Shown in pieces: positions 20,113 through 32,217 of a stretch of DNA of 64,000 nucleotides. Under the pieces are notes generated by a model that saw only the letters and a list, made by a program, of their open reading frames with translations, was not told the DNA's origin and ran no database searches. The DNA comes from Motacilla alba alba. Lineage: Eukaryota > Chordata > Aves > Passeriformes > Motacillidae. Made by a program: the position numbers and the translations under genes. The DNA is taken from positions 60,949,888-61,013,887 of the forward strand of contig NC_052020.1 in assembly GCF_015832195.1 (NCBI RefSeq). The letters run 5' to 3'. How positions within the stretch are numbered: the stretch's first letter is position 1; every line of letters begins with the position of its first letter.

Positions 20113-22975
20113 ATGGTTGCCACTGGTGTCATCAATCCCCGCTGGCTAAACCAGGATGGGGGTGGGAATCAGCTGCAATTTCTCTCTGTTATTTCTCTTC
20201 ATTTCTTTTTAAAATTCCTGCAACAAACCCCAAGAATTCCAAGGTCACTTTCCTCTTTTTTCCCCCTGAAAATGATGTCCAAAGATGGACATTAGTAATC
20301 CCCTGGGATGAGGTCTGCACTTCCTGGAGGAACCCACAGACTGATGGGTTTTTGTTTTCTGGGATTTTGGACACTAAATCAGGATCAGCGCCTCAAGCAG
20401 AAAGGAATTTGCTTTTCAATCCCAGATTTTGGACCATGAGGACCAAAGAACCTTCTCCTGAGAGGAAATCCATGGGGAGGCATCCAGGTCCTGAATTCCA
20501 TGAGGATCAGCCATGCTTCTGCTGGCATCATTGGAGCCAGCCCAAGGCAGGGCTGGAGAACAAGAGGAAAGTCCAGCAAATCGTAAGGAAATTATCGAAA
20601 TCCTTTGTATTTCCAAAGTATTTGAATTGATGGAGCAGCTGTTTTATGGGAAAAGTGATAATTCCTGTTCTTTTTGTTCTTGCTTTTTATTCCTGGTCAC
20701 TAAAGGGAAGGAAGGGGTTGACTTATCTCTGGTTGCTCTGGGATGAACATTCCCTGTCCTGGAAAATCCTTTGGCTTCTCCCTCACTGTGATTTCCAACC
20801 CCCTCACAGCCTCTTTTAGAATATTTCAGGCAATTTCTGGAATACTGGCATTTAAAAATTAAATTAAATTAAATTAAAGTTTTTATTTTTTTTAAAGCAA
20901 AACATTCCAAGGGAATTGTGATTCCCCAAATAAAACCTATCACTCCCCCCCCCCCCTCAAAAAAAACCTCTTGTGCCCTTTTTCTTTATCCTTCTTTTAG
21001 TGTTTCCTGGGATAATTTCTGATCATGTGGATCTAGGTTGGGATTCAACTCATTCCTATTTTTCTTGCAGTCCTTTGCAGTGAATTAAATAATTTATTAC
21101 TCTGTTTTTTTTCCCCTCTCCTTTCCAGGCCTATGACTATTCCAGAGCTTTTTTCCTCATCTCAATTAACCTTAATTTTATTCCTTTCCTTGGGCAAAAA
21201 TTCCTTATGCTCCTTAAATGTCCCTTCTGATAGTCTTTGCTCTTCTAATAATTACTTAATAAACCTTTTTCTTTAATTTTTATGAGATGCCCCCAAAAAA
21301 ACCCAAAGAAGCTGCTTGACTTTATTAATTAAACCCTAAAGAAACCCTATAAAACTCTAATAATATTTTTATGTGCAGCATTTAATTCCTATCGATTTTC
21401 CAGGAGGTTGTGGCAGGAAGAAAAAGGAATTTCCATGTTTTTTTAATCAGAATTTTATTTTCCTGCCGTGACGGTGGCCCGGGAATACAAAATATTCCAG
21501 AGGAATCGTTTTGCTGACTTGCGGGGAAAGTGGAAAAGGCATGAAAAATGCAAATCAAGTTAAGAGGGAGGCAAAGAGAAATAAAAAAAAAACCAGGATA
21601 AAAAATGGTGCTGCCCAGAAATATCTGTGGGAGCCTGGATCATTATTTCCAAGCAAAAAGAATTATAGGCAGGAATGAGATAAGATATTGGTTTTTTTAT
21701 TTGGATTTAATATAAGGCCCAAATGTAGTAAGAAGAAAAAAAAATGCATAAATCCAAGAGGAGGCTGTTGAGGAATTAATCAAGGATTTTGTAATTTAGG
21801 GAATGATGCCATGGAGTGGTTGTAGGATCACCAAAATGTTGTATTTCAGTAATTTTCCCTTTTGTGTACTGGAATAATCCTAATTCCACCAGCACTGACT
21901 TACAACGAGGGGGAGAGAAGCAGGAGAGTGGGAGATGGAATAAAAGAGGAACCCCAGGAGGCATCAGCTGTGGATTTGGGGATGGAATTATTCCAGGACA
22001 TCATTCACGTGTGCTATCCCTGATATCCCCATCCCTGCTGTCCCTCATGGATCCACGAGGACACAGGTGAGGGATACCCCTTGGTGGAAAGCTCTGGATG
22101 TCCACTTGGAAGAGCCATGAGAATTCCCAGCAGCTGGGAAGCTGCGAGGGGTCATTTATGGAGGAATGAACACATGGAATGATTTTCCCTGGAATGAATT
22201 TAGGGGACAGCAGCATCAGTCAGAGCAAATCCATGGAGCTGCACTGACAGCAGGGAAACTCGATATGAAAATCTGGGAGCTTTTTCCAGCTTTTAGATCA
22301 GATTTCCAAGTGTGGGAAGGGGGACATGGCAGGGATCTCCAGGCTGGGAATTCTGCTTGCAATGCCCCAGGTCTGAGCTTTTCTATTTTTCACATTCTGT
22401 GCTGCTTCAGTGTGTGGGGCTGGGTTCACATCAGGGGATGCTGAGCTCTGCACAGAGCAGGGAGACAAAACAATTCCTGCTCCAGCTGGGACCAAGGACA
22501 AATGATCCAAAGCTCAGCCCAGGAGCACAAACAGCGTGGGCTGAGAGAGACAAACAAGCAGGGTGGGAGTGCCTGGGCTAAAGCTGGAACGGGACAATGA
22601 ACTGCAAGGTGCAAATGGAGCAGAGCTGAGCCAAGGCAGAGACCCCGGGAGCGCTCGTGCATTTTGGGACCATTTGGGTTCCTCTTGGGTGCAGCCCTGG
22701 CTGGGCTCTGGTGCTGCCCAAGGTGGATCCATGGAGGAGATGCTTTGGATAAATCCCTGCTTCATTCTGTGACTCCACCCAGCCTCTGCTCCAGGGCAGC
22801 CTGCACAAGGCACAACTTGGAAAAGCTGCAGGATTTCTTTGGAATTTATTTTCTTTTATTATTCCTAGGAGTTTATTGTGTTCCTATTTCTTATTCCCAC
22901 GTTTTGAGTATTTGCTGGAATGGTTTTTAATAACATCATGATATTACTCAACTCCCTATTGATTTATACCCATGT
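20113..22975. other. Long unique non-coding stretch with small simple repeats
   Basis: About 2.9 kb with no gene recognised. It includes an (AAATT)n run at 20855-20878, a C tract near 20947, and AT-rich DNA from 21100 to 21760. The frames at 22300-22930 overlap on both strands and show no known domain. Confidence 0.4.
20855..20878. repeat. Microsatellite (AAATT)n, about 5 units
   Basis: A perfect pentamer run followed by a T-rich patch. Confidence 0.9.
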
Positions 22976-23020
22976 GTACACACACACACACACACACACA
23001 TATATATTAAATATATATAT
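22976..23020. repeat. Compound microsatellite (CA)n-(TA)n
   Basis: A CA run of about 12 units passes into tatatatt and atatatatat. It lies just before two CR1 pieces. Confidence 0.95.
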
Positions 23021-23059
23021 GAATGAAAACACAGGATCTGAGAGGTCTCTTCCAACATT

Positions 23060-23142
23060 TTTATGCCCCTGGATCCCTGGAAGTGTCCAAGGCCAGGTTG
23101 GATGGGGCTTGGAGCAACCTGGGATAGTGGAAGGTGTCATAA
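23060..23142 (+). mobile_element. CR1 LINE internal 3' fragment
   Basis: It reads cctggatccctggaagtg, ccaaggccaggttggatg, gcttggagcaacctggg and gatagtggaaggtgtc, then stops without the tail. It faces another CR1 copy about 65 bp downstream. Confidence 0.85.
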
Positions 23143-23206
23143 ATATAAACAAAATTCCATGTTCCTTAACAACTCTACACATGGATATAAACTTATTTAT
23201 CTATGT

Positions 23207-23378
23207 CATGGAATCATGGAATGGTTTGGGTTGGAAGGACCTTAAATCCCCCCCAGTGCCACCCCTGCCATGGCAGGGACACCTCCCACTGTCCCAGGCT
23301 GCTCCAGCCCCAATGTCCAACGTGGCCTTGGTTGGACAACACTTCCAGGGATGAAGCAGCCACATCTTCCCTGCCATC
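23207..23378 (-). mobile_element. CR1 LINE, 5'-truncated, with tail
   Basis: It starts with atcatggaatggtttgg and ttggaaggaccttaaatc, passes the catggcagggacacctcc and ctgctccagccccaatgtcc blocks, and ends near acttccagggatgaagcagcc. It is oppositely oriented to the fragment at 23060. Confidence 0.92.
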
Positions 23379-26189
23379 ATCAGCCTCAATTTCTCTCTTG
23401 GAACAATTCCCATTTTCCCCAGGTGAAGGAGCATCCAGAGGCCTCCACCAGCCGGGTGTGAGCTGAGCGTCGTTCCCTGGACACGGCTGAGGAGGAACCC
23501 GGGGCTGATGAGAACCTGGGGGTGCCAACACAGGGGAGCTGAGCTGAAGGTCCCATCCCCTCTGGAATGACTTAGACACCTCAAGTTTACACCAGAATTC
23601 CCCTTTTCCCAGTGGATTTAACCCTCAGGAATGAAACAGGGAGATGGGGCCTGCTCCAAGGCCGAAGGCCGCGCCGAGCAGAGATTTTTCCCATTAATTC
23701 AGCAGAAACATTTAAATGAAACAAGAGAGCTTTGCCTCGGAGACCCGGAGGCAATCCCACACTGGGAGAAAGTGTTAAATACACTCAGTTTAGGATTTAT
23801 ATTGTCATTATCAGGAGTGTGATTTTAAGACCCACAGGCCTGGGAAGTGCATCCTTAAGGAATATCTGCGCATGGAAGTGCTGCATACAGGCACAGCAAG
23901 GGGGGGATTTTAGGGGCATAGATAATCAAATTTGGGAAACATTATCATCACTCACAGATGAATTTCACGTCGGATGCAGTGAATCCCTTTGTCCCCCTGT
24001 CCCGTGTGGGCCAGAACAGTTTTTGTTCTGTTCCTGGCAGGATGGAGCCACAATTCCCCCTTCAATTCCCTCCCTTTCCCCTTGAACACCCTGACTTGAT
24101 CAGGGATTTCAGGCTCCAAGAAGGAGCCGACGTAAAACTGGTAAAGAAAAAATTAAAAACACTTGAAAATGCTATTTTGAGGCTTCTAGGTCTTGAGTAA
24201 ATGAGCTTATTAACTCAATTATGCACGACATTTGGAATATTTTATGCTTTCAGCCCATTCCTCCCTCTCTGCTGGAACAGAAATGCTGGAATTCTCCTCT
24301 CTGCCTTTCCCAGGAATTTTGAGAAACTCCCAGATGTGATGTCCAGGCTGCATGAAGTGAAGAAACTCATTCTTTCCTTTAAGATGTCCTCACAATTTGA
24401 TATTTTAGTGATGATTTACCATCTATTTTATTCATTTTTGACATCTATAAACTTTTCTTTTCTCATGATCTGGTCCTGGAAAGAACCCAGGACTGATTTT
24501 AATTTGTTTTAGTGGTAAATACAGGTGAGAACTGCCACAAGATTATTGTCAATTATGGGAAATTTCAAGTCTCTTCATGGTCAATTTTCAGAGGTTTTCA
24601 CCTTTGGAGTTCACCTGATCTTGGATTAAAATGTGCCCCCTCAAGGACGATTTCCTAAAGTTTTTTTGTTTTCACTCTCAAGCACAAAATGTGGGATTTA
24701 TCTGCTCAAAAACTGATACTTACATATAAATATATTTGTTTTATATATATATAAATCTGTCTTACCTTATTATGGAGATTCCTGTTGGATCAAGAGAGTG
24801 AGAAATCCCATCCCAAAATTCTTCTCATCCCAAGGGAGGCGTGGATTTTCTCTCTGCTAACTCATGAGAGACTTGAGGCCGACGAATTCACCCTTCAAGG
24901 CTGATCTGACCCCGGGTCCAAACATTTATTTGCAATAAATTGAGTCAGAAAAAATTATTCACAAAGCGTTAATTAAGAGCCTCGTTAAAATCTGCCCCTC
25001 ATCAGCTCTTGGCCAAACCCCACAGGAGGTGGGGCTGGAGCTGTTCAAAGCCACGAGGTGCCTCCAGGGGAACCTGATTTTTGGGATTTGGGAGGTGGAC
25101 GTTGTTCCTTCTCAGTTACTCCAGGTAAGCAGCAGAGCTGAGCTCCAGCACTGCCCTGGGAATGCCGTGGCCCCTCTGGAATTTTTTTTTGGCTGGCTAA
25201 ATTCAGTGTGAATGTGGTGGGATTCCACCTCCAGGAACTTCTGAGGTAGAAAAGAGCTGGTTTCCATTTTTCTGGGGGTATTTTTCCTCCCTCAGATAGC
25301 AGACTGGTGGCTATGGTGGGGTTGGGTGACTTTTGCTCTATTTTCAAATAAAACAATAAATACTTAGGCAAATAAAAGTTATTTGAAAAAAAAAATAGGA
25401 ATATGCTGGTTAATCCATCCTGAAAAAGCTGATGGATGCATCAGTGAAAATGAAAGTGTGAAGGTGAAAATAAGACTAAAATTAGGAAAGAATTCATTTT
25501 TTGGGAGGATGCTTTAATTACTGAAAGCAGAGGCAAGAGCTTTAAGAGAGATATAAATGGATTTTTTAGTTAAATTATTGTACAGTCAACAAAAGATCAG
25601 GACAAAATGTTAATTAAAGGGGCAATGTGTTTGTTCGAAGCAAGAACAACACAAGACGGGACAAAAGTCACATGTCTGGGAGATAATACAAATCCTCAAG
25701 CATCCTGAGATAAATTCAATTCTCACTTTTTGTTTGTTTCGTTATTATTTCATCCTGGAGACCTTGGATAGATGTTTTCAATTATCCTCACCTGTGAGGA
25801 AATCCTTATTTAAAACCCGAAATTTCAGTTGTTGGGAGACAATAAAAAAAAAAATCCATAAACTGATTAAAAAGTGAATGGGGGGAATCGCTAAAACTGC
25901 AGAGAAACTTTCGCTTCTGAAAGCCACAAAATAACGGATTGAAATCCAGATTTTGTCTCCCAAAAGCTACTTTCAGTGGTCCAATACTTTCCAATGGCTA
26001 CTTCCATTTAGTGGGAAAATAAGGATAATTTGGGATGTTGGAAGGCTCTGATGACGAGCACTAAAAATTGATCTCGGAGCAAAGAGGAAAGAAGGTGTTG
26101 GAAAAGGGGAGCTGATGGTGGGAGAGTTTTGCTTTGGGAAGTCCGGATTTGGAGCTGCAGAAATTATGGAAAATCTGTTGTAGGTTTTA
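23379..26189. other. Unique DNA with candidate conserved elements (about 23640-23900 and 24850-25010)
   Basis: No coding sequence was recognised. 23640-23900 has CpG-rich words (aaggccgaaggccgcgcc, cctcggagacccggagg) next to cattaattcagc and aggatttatattgtcatt. 24850-25010 has gaggccgacgaattcacc, tttatttgcaataaattg and gcgttaattaagagc. Both resemble constrained regulatory DNA more than neutral sequence. The remainder is AT-rich and featureless. Confidence 0.3.
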
Positions 26190-26572
26190 TCTGAGCTTCT
26201 GTGTCCAGTTCTGGGCTCCTCACCTTCCAGAAGGACATGGAAGGGGCTGGAGGAGGTCCAGGGAAGGGGCTGGAGCACCAGGAGCAGCTGAGGGGGCTCA
26301 GCCTGGAGTAAAGGAGGCTCAGGGGGGACCTTCTGGAAGGAAACGGCCTCAGGCTGGGCCAGGGGAGGCTCAGGGTGGACACAGCAGGAATTTCCCCATG
26401 GAAAGGGGGCTCAGGCCTTGACAGGGAAGTTTGGAGTGCCCATCCCTGGAGGTGTGCAAGGAAATCCTGGAGGTGGCACTCAGAGCTCTGGGCTGGGGAC
26501 AAGGTGGGCATTGGGCACAGCTGGGACTCTGATCTTGGAGCTTTTCCAACCTCAGCAATTCCATGATTATAA
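26190..26572 (+). mobile_element. CR1 LINE, variant subfamily, about 380 bp
   Basis: It begins with gtgtccagttctgggctcc, then aggggctggagcaccagg, ctcagcctggagtaaagg, atttccccatggaaagg and ctggaggtggcactcagag, and ends gcttttccaacctcagca plus attccatgatt. This tail (ttttccaacctcag) defines a subfamily shared with the copies at 28035 and 48720. Confidence 0.9.
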
Positions 26573-27069
26573 AATAAGTGAGGCCACTTCAGAGCAGCAA
26601 CATTTTCTCTTGGATCAGCAAGAATTTCCTTTTCCCAGCTCATGGATCTGCCTTGCAGATCTCAAATACCCAAAACCGAATCCTTTGGGAGCGGCTCTCC
26701 AAAATCCTCATCACCTGGAAGAGCTCACAGCTGACTGGACGAGCTTTGCCTTTTCACCCAAAGGCCACCCGTCATTAGTCGGGATCAAGGGTTTCCTCAT
26801 CCCCTCAGGAAAACTCCGGTGCTACAGCTTCAGGGGATACCAAGGGAAAGGAAAGTTTTCCTCCGCTGGAGCTGCGGAGAATTTGATTCCAGGCCAATTC
26901 CAGCTCCCAGGAAAATGAGCCTGTGGTGGCACCTGGGCACTGCAGGATCCAGGGAAGCAGCACAGGAAGATGTTGGGCTGAGAACCATCAAAAAAAGGGG
27001 TGGGACAGAGAATTCCGTTTGAATTCCATTTTGTGGAGAGATTTAAATAACGTAGGAATTCTGCTGACT
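26573..27069. other. Unique non-coding DNA
   Basis: Nothing was recognised. The 27000-27069 part may belong to the next CR1 but is too decayed to assign. Confidence 0.35.
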
Positions 27070-27312
27070 GTGATGGGAGGTTTAGGTTGGATCTCAGGGA
27101 AAGGTTCTTCCCCCAGAGGGTGCTGGCACTGCCCAGGCTCCCCAGGAAATGGGCACGTTCCTGAGGCTTCCAGAGCTCCAGGAGCATTTGGATGACACCC
27201 CCAGGGATGCCCAGGGTGGGATTGTTGGGGTGTCTGGGCAGGGCCAGGAGTTGGGCTGGAAAACCCCTGGATGATCCCTTCCCACTCAGGATATTCCATG
27301 ATTCCATGACTC
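27070..27312 (+). mobile_element. CR1 LINE, J-like subfamily, with tail
   Basis: Landmarks are gggaggtttaggttggatc, ttcttcccccagagggtgc, ctccaggagcatttggatg, gatgcccagggtgggattg and the tail cccactcaggatattccatg followed by repeated attccatga. The ggatattccatg tail separates it from the other groups. The CR1-J label is from memory. Confidence 0.88.
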
Positions 27313-28034
27313 TCAAGAACTGCAAAGAAAAAGGGGAAACCCAGCCCCTCTTGATGTGTCAAAGCTCAGCTTCCAGGCAGGACTGAGCTGTTGTGTCCTC
27401 AAATTCTGATTCTTTTGTGTTCCTTAATCTTTCCTGGATGTTCTTGGAGCCGAGCCAGCCTGTGTTGTAAATCCCTGGAATTTAGGATCTGTGGCTCTCA
27501 GTCCATTTCACTTGTCAGATTTAAGGTCTGTTTTGGGAAGCAGCCTGAGATTTACTTTTGTAGGAGGCCTCCTTTGCAAAGTCCTCTGGGAAAATGCAAC
27601 TGGATCCATGCAAAAAAACTTGGGAGAGATGCAGCAGCAGCCTTGGAACACAGGGAATGCCACATCTACCTGTCCATATATTGAAGCCTGTTTTTGACAG
27701 GAGTTTTGTGGGCTAGGGTTGAGGAGCAGGTCAGACAGAGGCAGATGTGATTCCAAAGGGACCTCCTGGACATTTCTGCAGGATGTCGGAGTTTCTGGGC
27801 TCTCTCCAGTATTTTTGCTCACTTTACATTCCCCAGCTTTTTCACCTGCCCCTTAAAATTTGGAAGATCAGTGTTACTAAAGCTGATTTATTTTTAATCA
27901 GGGACCTAATTCAAGCTTCTTTTCTAGACTTGGTGTTGTCCTGGCAGCTGCTTTGGTCACAGAGGGTTTTTTTGGGGTCAGAAACTCCATCAAGGGACAT
28001 CTGTGCCAAGGACTGGAGCTGTCCTGCTGGAACA
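27313..28034. other. Unique non-coding DNA
   Basis: No repeat or gene was recognised. Frames of 97-114 codons on plus are not supported by any domain, and minus-strand frames overlap them. Confidence 0.35.
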
Positions 28035-28466
28035 AGTCCTGTGAGGAGGCTGAGGGAAGGGGAGGGTCTGGAGCACCAGGAGAATTCCTGAGGGAGCTGG
28101 GAAGGGGCTCAGCCTGGAGCAAAGGAGGCTCAGGGGGGCCCTTGTGGCTCTGCACAGCTCCTGCCAGGAGGGCACAGCCGGGGGGGTCGGGCTGTGCTCC
28201 AGGGAACAGGGACAGGAGCAGAGGGAATGGCCTCAGGCTGGGCCAGGGCAGCTGAGGGTGGGCCCAGCAGGAATTTCCCCATGGAAAGGGGGCTCAGGCC
28301 TTGGCACTGCCCAGGGAGGTTTGGAGTGCCCATTCCTTCAGGTGTCCAAGGAAATCCTGGAGGTGGCACTCAGAGCTCTGGGCTGGGGACAAGGTGGGGA
28401 TGAGACACAGCTGGGACTTGGTGACCTTGAAGGGCTTTTCCAACCTGAGAAATCCTGGGATTCTGT
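28035..28466 (+). mobile_element. CR1 LINE, variant subfamily, about 430 bp
   Basis: It starts at gaggctgagggaagggg, and passes ggctcagcctggagcaaag, cttgtggctctgcacagc, aatggcctcaggctggg and ccccatggaaagggggctc to the tail ggcttttccaacctgag. Compared with the copy at 26190 it keeps an extra block (cagctcctgccaggaggg) that the other has lost. Confidence 0.92.
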
Positions 28467-28884
28467 CTCCAAATCCCAAAGCACAGCCCAGCGAGCACAG
28501 AAATATTTGTAGGACCGGATTTTCAGCTGATAAATGCATCGGAAATAACAACAACTGCTGGAACTGATCCTGGCAGAATCTCAGTGGAAGTTTCAAGGAA
28601 TAAGCACAATATTAATTCCACGCTTTGCCTTCAGCACAAAGCTCGGGATGAGAAGCTGTGAACAAGAACAAGCAGCACAGCCCTGACACTGTCTGAGTAA
28701 CAAAGGAATGCTAAAAATATTCCCAGACGTTGTTATCATCCCAGATATTATTAAAGACTGCGAGGCCTAAAGGAAATTACAACACCCTGGAGATTAAAGG
28801 AGATTTATCCCAGCTGCCTGTGCTGTCTCGTCCTCCACACTCATGGAGCTGTGGAATGTTTATTTGTGGGATAAGAAATAAACA
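28467..28884. other. Unique non-coding DNA
   Basis: AT-rich with CpG words at 28620-28770 (cacgctttgcc, aagctcggg). Possibly constrained but weak. No gene was recognised. Confidence 0.3.
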
Positions 28885-29076
28885 AAGGAAGTGCTAAAAC
28901 ACTGGCACAGGTGCCCAGAGAAGCTGTGGATGCTCCAGGATCCTGGGAAGTGTCCAAGGCCAGGTTGGACACTGGGGCTTGGAGCACCCTGGGACAGTGG
29001 GAAGTGTCCCTGCCATGGCAGGGGTGGCACTGGATGGGATTTAAGGTCCTCCCAAGCCAAACCATTTTGGGATTTT
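28885..29076 (+). mobile_element. CR1 LINE, 5'-truncated, with tail
   Basis: The block opens with gctaaaacactggcacagg, then gtgtccaaggccaggttgg, cctgggacagtgggaagtg, catggcaggggtggcactgg and the tail cctcccaagccaaaccatt. Confidence 0.93.
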
Positions 29077-30009
29077 CCAATTCTTTGCCGTGCAAAGGTG
29101 GGAGAGGAGGAATGGATCTGAGATTCCTCCTGAAAATTCACCAGGCTCATCCCAGTTGTGCAGATCCCATTAGTACAAAACAAGGAATTGCTGGACACCA
29201 GGAGCTGCTGCTCAAATGTGAGGAATAGTTGATCCTACAAGACCAAAACCTAATGGATTTAAAGGATTTACTCCCCAGGCATGTCAAACCCTGAGCTGGG
29301 AATGAACAGCAATCCAAACTCCAACCGGTTCATCATGAAATTGTTCTCTTGACCCGGGAAGCGAAGATCAGCTTCCAGGAAAACATGTGGGGCCTCATTT
29401 TAATCCTAAATCCTATTTAACTGTGGTGTTAATTACCATGGAAAGCCAAAGGCTTCTGTTCATGTTTAAAGGGTTTTAAAGCCTTTTTATGCTTCACCTT
29501 GAAGGAGCTGCCACTCATCAGCAACACATCAAAGCCTAATTTGCTCTGCTCCACCACAAAGTCCTCACTCCTTGCTTGGCAGAGCTCCTTGGGTTAATTA
29601 CTGGCTCCCAGGAAAAGGACAAATTAAATGTAATTAGCCAATGGCTAAATAATGGAAGAATTTCCTGTTGCATCACACTTTGCATCTAATTAATGACATC
29701 GCCTCTCTTTTCTTTTAAACGGATTTGGACACGTTTGGGGAAGAAACAAGGCAGAGGTTTTAAAACGAAGCCCAAATTTGCATTTTCCATGGAGTAATCC
29801 AAAGTAGGAATTATTTCAGCCGGAAAAGGAGGGATCAACTCTCTCCCTTGTACAGCTGATGCACCAAAGCTGCTGCCATTTCCAAAACTCTGTGTTACTC
29901 CTGCTCTTCCCTTTTCTCCATCAAAACAGCTTTTCCCAGTTTTATTCCATGCTTTTCCCTGCTTTTAGCACTGTTTGGCCTTTCCTGTTTATTTGAGACA
30001 TTAGCTGAA
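29077..30009. other. Unique DNA with candidate conserved element (about 29390-29720)
   Basis: 29390-29720 looks the most enhancer-like in the window: ggcctcattttaatcc, gtggtgttaattaccatgg, gggttaattactggc, aaatgtaattagccaatgg and catctaattaatgacatcg. Many homeobox cores lie in a non-repetitive background of about 330 bp without insertions or simple repeats. No coding frame supports an exon. Confidence 0.35.
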
Positions 30010-30212
30010 GAAATCATGGAATCATTGGGGTTGGAAAAGCCCTTTGAGTCCAACCTGTGCCTGATTCCCATCCTAAGTGCCACATCCAGGAATTCCTTGG
30101 AGACCTCCAGGGACTGGGACTCCAAACCTCCGTGGGCAGCCCCTTCCAAGGCCTGAGCACCCTTTCCATGAAAAAATTCCTCCCAATATCCAGCCATCAG
30201 ATGGAAAGTTGG
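30010..30212 (-). mobile_element. CR1 LINE, older subfamily, with tail
   Basis: It opens with aatcatggaatcattgggg and ttggaaaagccctttgag. It then carries gccacatccaggaattcc, ggagacctccagggactgg, a reversed ccatgaaaaaattcctcc and ccaatatccag. Confidence 0.9.
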
Positions 30213-30724
30213 AAAAGCCCTTTGGGATCATCAAGAGGATTCTTGACTTAAAATTCCCATTTCTCATGGCCTCATAAATAAAAAAAAAATTAAAAAAAAT
30301 CAAATCTGAACAGGCCTGGGAGAAAAAAAGGAATTCATGTTTCTCATGGTCTTGTTTTAAATATCTCAAGGCAAAACTTTTCCAAATAAAAACATTTCTA
30401 ACGGAGAACAAAAGCCTGGAGAAAGTTGCCTCTCCCACCATTCTAGAAATATGTTGGTGGGGGATAAAAATCAGAAGGAATTTTCCAAGTGCTTGATAGT
30501 GGGAAAGGAAAAGAGAAGTTTAGTGGACTTTCTCTGTTAAAATGTGATTTATTTATCCCCAAACCTGTGTCCACTTCTCCATACTCAAGGTTAAAGGATG
30601 CAGGGGATGTCAGGGAATACCTCTGGCATGGGAATTTCAAATTTAGGAGGTGGCAAATGGCCTGGAGGAAAAGGCTTGGGAAACTTGACCTACAAAAACT
30701 AGGAATAAAGACTTTAATTGCCAT
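30213..30724. other. Unique AT-rich non-coding DNA
   Basis: An A-rich patch occurs at 30280-30300. A small echo of the CR1 tail (ggaaagttggaaaagcccttt) follows at 30200-30235, probably a partial duplication of the neighbouring copy's tail. Confidence 0.35.
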
Positions 30725-30840
30725 TTGAGTGTGGATGTGGCATTTGGGGGACATGGGATAGTGGTGGGCTTGGAAGTGCTGGGGAATGTTTGGATTTGAT
30801 GGAGGGCTTTTCCATCTGGAATAGTTCTGGGATTCTAAAA
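30725..30840 (+). mobile_element. CR1 LINE 3' fragment, older subfamily
   Basis: It reads gtgtggatgtggcatttgg, gacatgggatagtggtggg, gcttggaagtgctgggg and the tail ggcttttccatctggaat. About 115 bp. Confidence 0.82.
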
Positions 30841-31946
30841 GAACTTATAAAAGAAAAATGTTTTTCCATGCAAAGCAGTGATTTCCCTGTGGAATCCATC
30901 ATTTTGGGGAGTCAAGGGAACTCGAAACACAGCAAGACCTGGAATTGACATGTTGGGATGAGTATTGGGAATATCTGCAGTGGCTGCAATTAGTCAAGGG
31001 AAAAAATACCATGGAAGAGATGAAACTTCATGTTTTCCAGCCCAAGCAATCCCCAGATCTAAAGGTAAAATCTCCTTTGTGGGGTGGATTAATCCTGAGC
31101 CGTTCATTCCCGGCTCTGCCTTTCCTTGGAGACATCCATTACAAATTCCTGCGCAGAAACAGCACTTTTTAAATGGGAATTTTGAGACTCATTCAAGGAA
31201 TTTGAAGTTTTGAGGCTTAAAAAGTGCATTTGAGCAGGAGAAATCCCTGTGAAATAACTCTTGGAATGCGTGAGTTACAGGGAACATTTCCTTTTTATTT
31301 CCTTTTATGGCTGGGGTGAATCTGTCCCGGATATTTATGAATAATTCTATTATTTTTTTTCCTTTAGTTAAGGATTATAAAACAAAAAGTTTGCAATTTT
31401 GTGCTCTATGTGAAGGCTACAGCTCACAAACTCAAATCATAACCACATTTCGGATTTTATGGCCAGGTTGGAAGTTTATTTTTGGGTAATCTGTGCATTT
31501 TTTCCACTTTCAGTCCTACAGGAGGGCAATTTCCAAGGAAAATAAACCCCCCTTAACCTGATTTCCCTTCCATACCCTCTGGTTTATTTGATTCAATATT
31601 TAATTTTTCTTATCAGTTGAGAATCACAAATTTCACTTCAGCTGTGTCCTAGTTTTTAATGTATTATATGAAATTAATGTTCTGTAGGCTGGAAAATAAT
31701 AATGAAAATTGATTTTTTTTTCCCCAGTATTCCTGTGAACAATTTAATTTTGGAAAAGACTTGGTTTAGGGAAGGTGAGGACAGGATTTATTTTTAATTT
31801 TCTTCCAAAAAAAGATGGATTCAAAGCTTCAAATCCCTAATTTCTTTTAACTGTCCTTTTCCCTCAGTCGTTTGTGCTGTAACAAAATGGGAAGGGAGTA
31901 AAGGAAAGAGGAGATGAGGGAAAAATTGAGCTATTCCATAAAGTAC
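30841..31946. other. Unique AT-rich non-coding DNA
   Basis: More than 1 kb with no recognised feature. The 31300-31860 part is strongly AT-rich with short T tracts. Confidence 0.4.
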
Positions 31947-32084
31947 AGAATCCCAGGATGGTTTGGATTGGGAAGAATCTTAAATCCCATCCAGTTCCAT
32001 GGGCAGGCACACCTTCCACTGTCCCAGGTTGCTCCAAGCCCCATCCAACCTGGCCTTGGACACTTCCAAGGATTTGCAGGAGGA
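31947..32084 (-). mobile_element. CR1 LINE, 5'-truncated, with tail
   Basis: It opens agaatcccaggatggtttgg, then ccatccagttccatgggc, ccactgtcccaggttgctcc and ccaacctggccttggac, ending at acttccaaggatttg. Confidence 0.9.
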
Positions 32085-32149
32085 AGATGAAGCACTTCCA
32101 GTCCCATTCCTGCCTGGAAGGGCCCTTAACCACCCTCTGCTCCCCAGAA

Positions 32150-32217
32150 TCAGATTTTTTTTCTCTAAAATCTCTTTCCCCAATCAGATTTTTTCCCCTA
32201 AAATCTCTTTCCCCAAA
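32150..32217. repeat. Direct duplication, about 34-bp period x 2
   Basis: Two copies of atcagatttttt followed by ctaaaatctctttcccca sit in tandem with small length differences in the T tract. A local slippage product. Confidence 0.8.
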
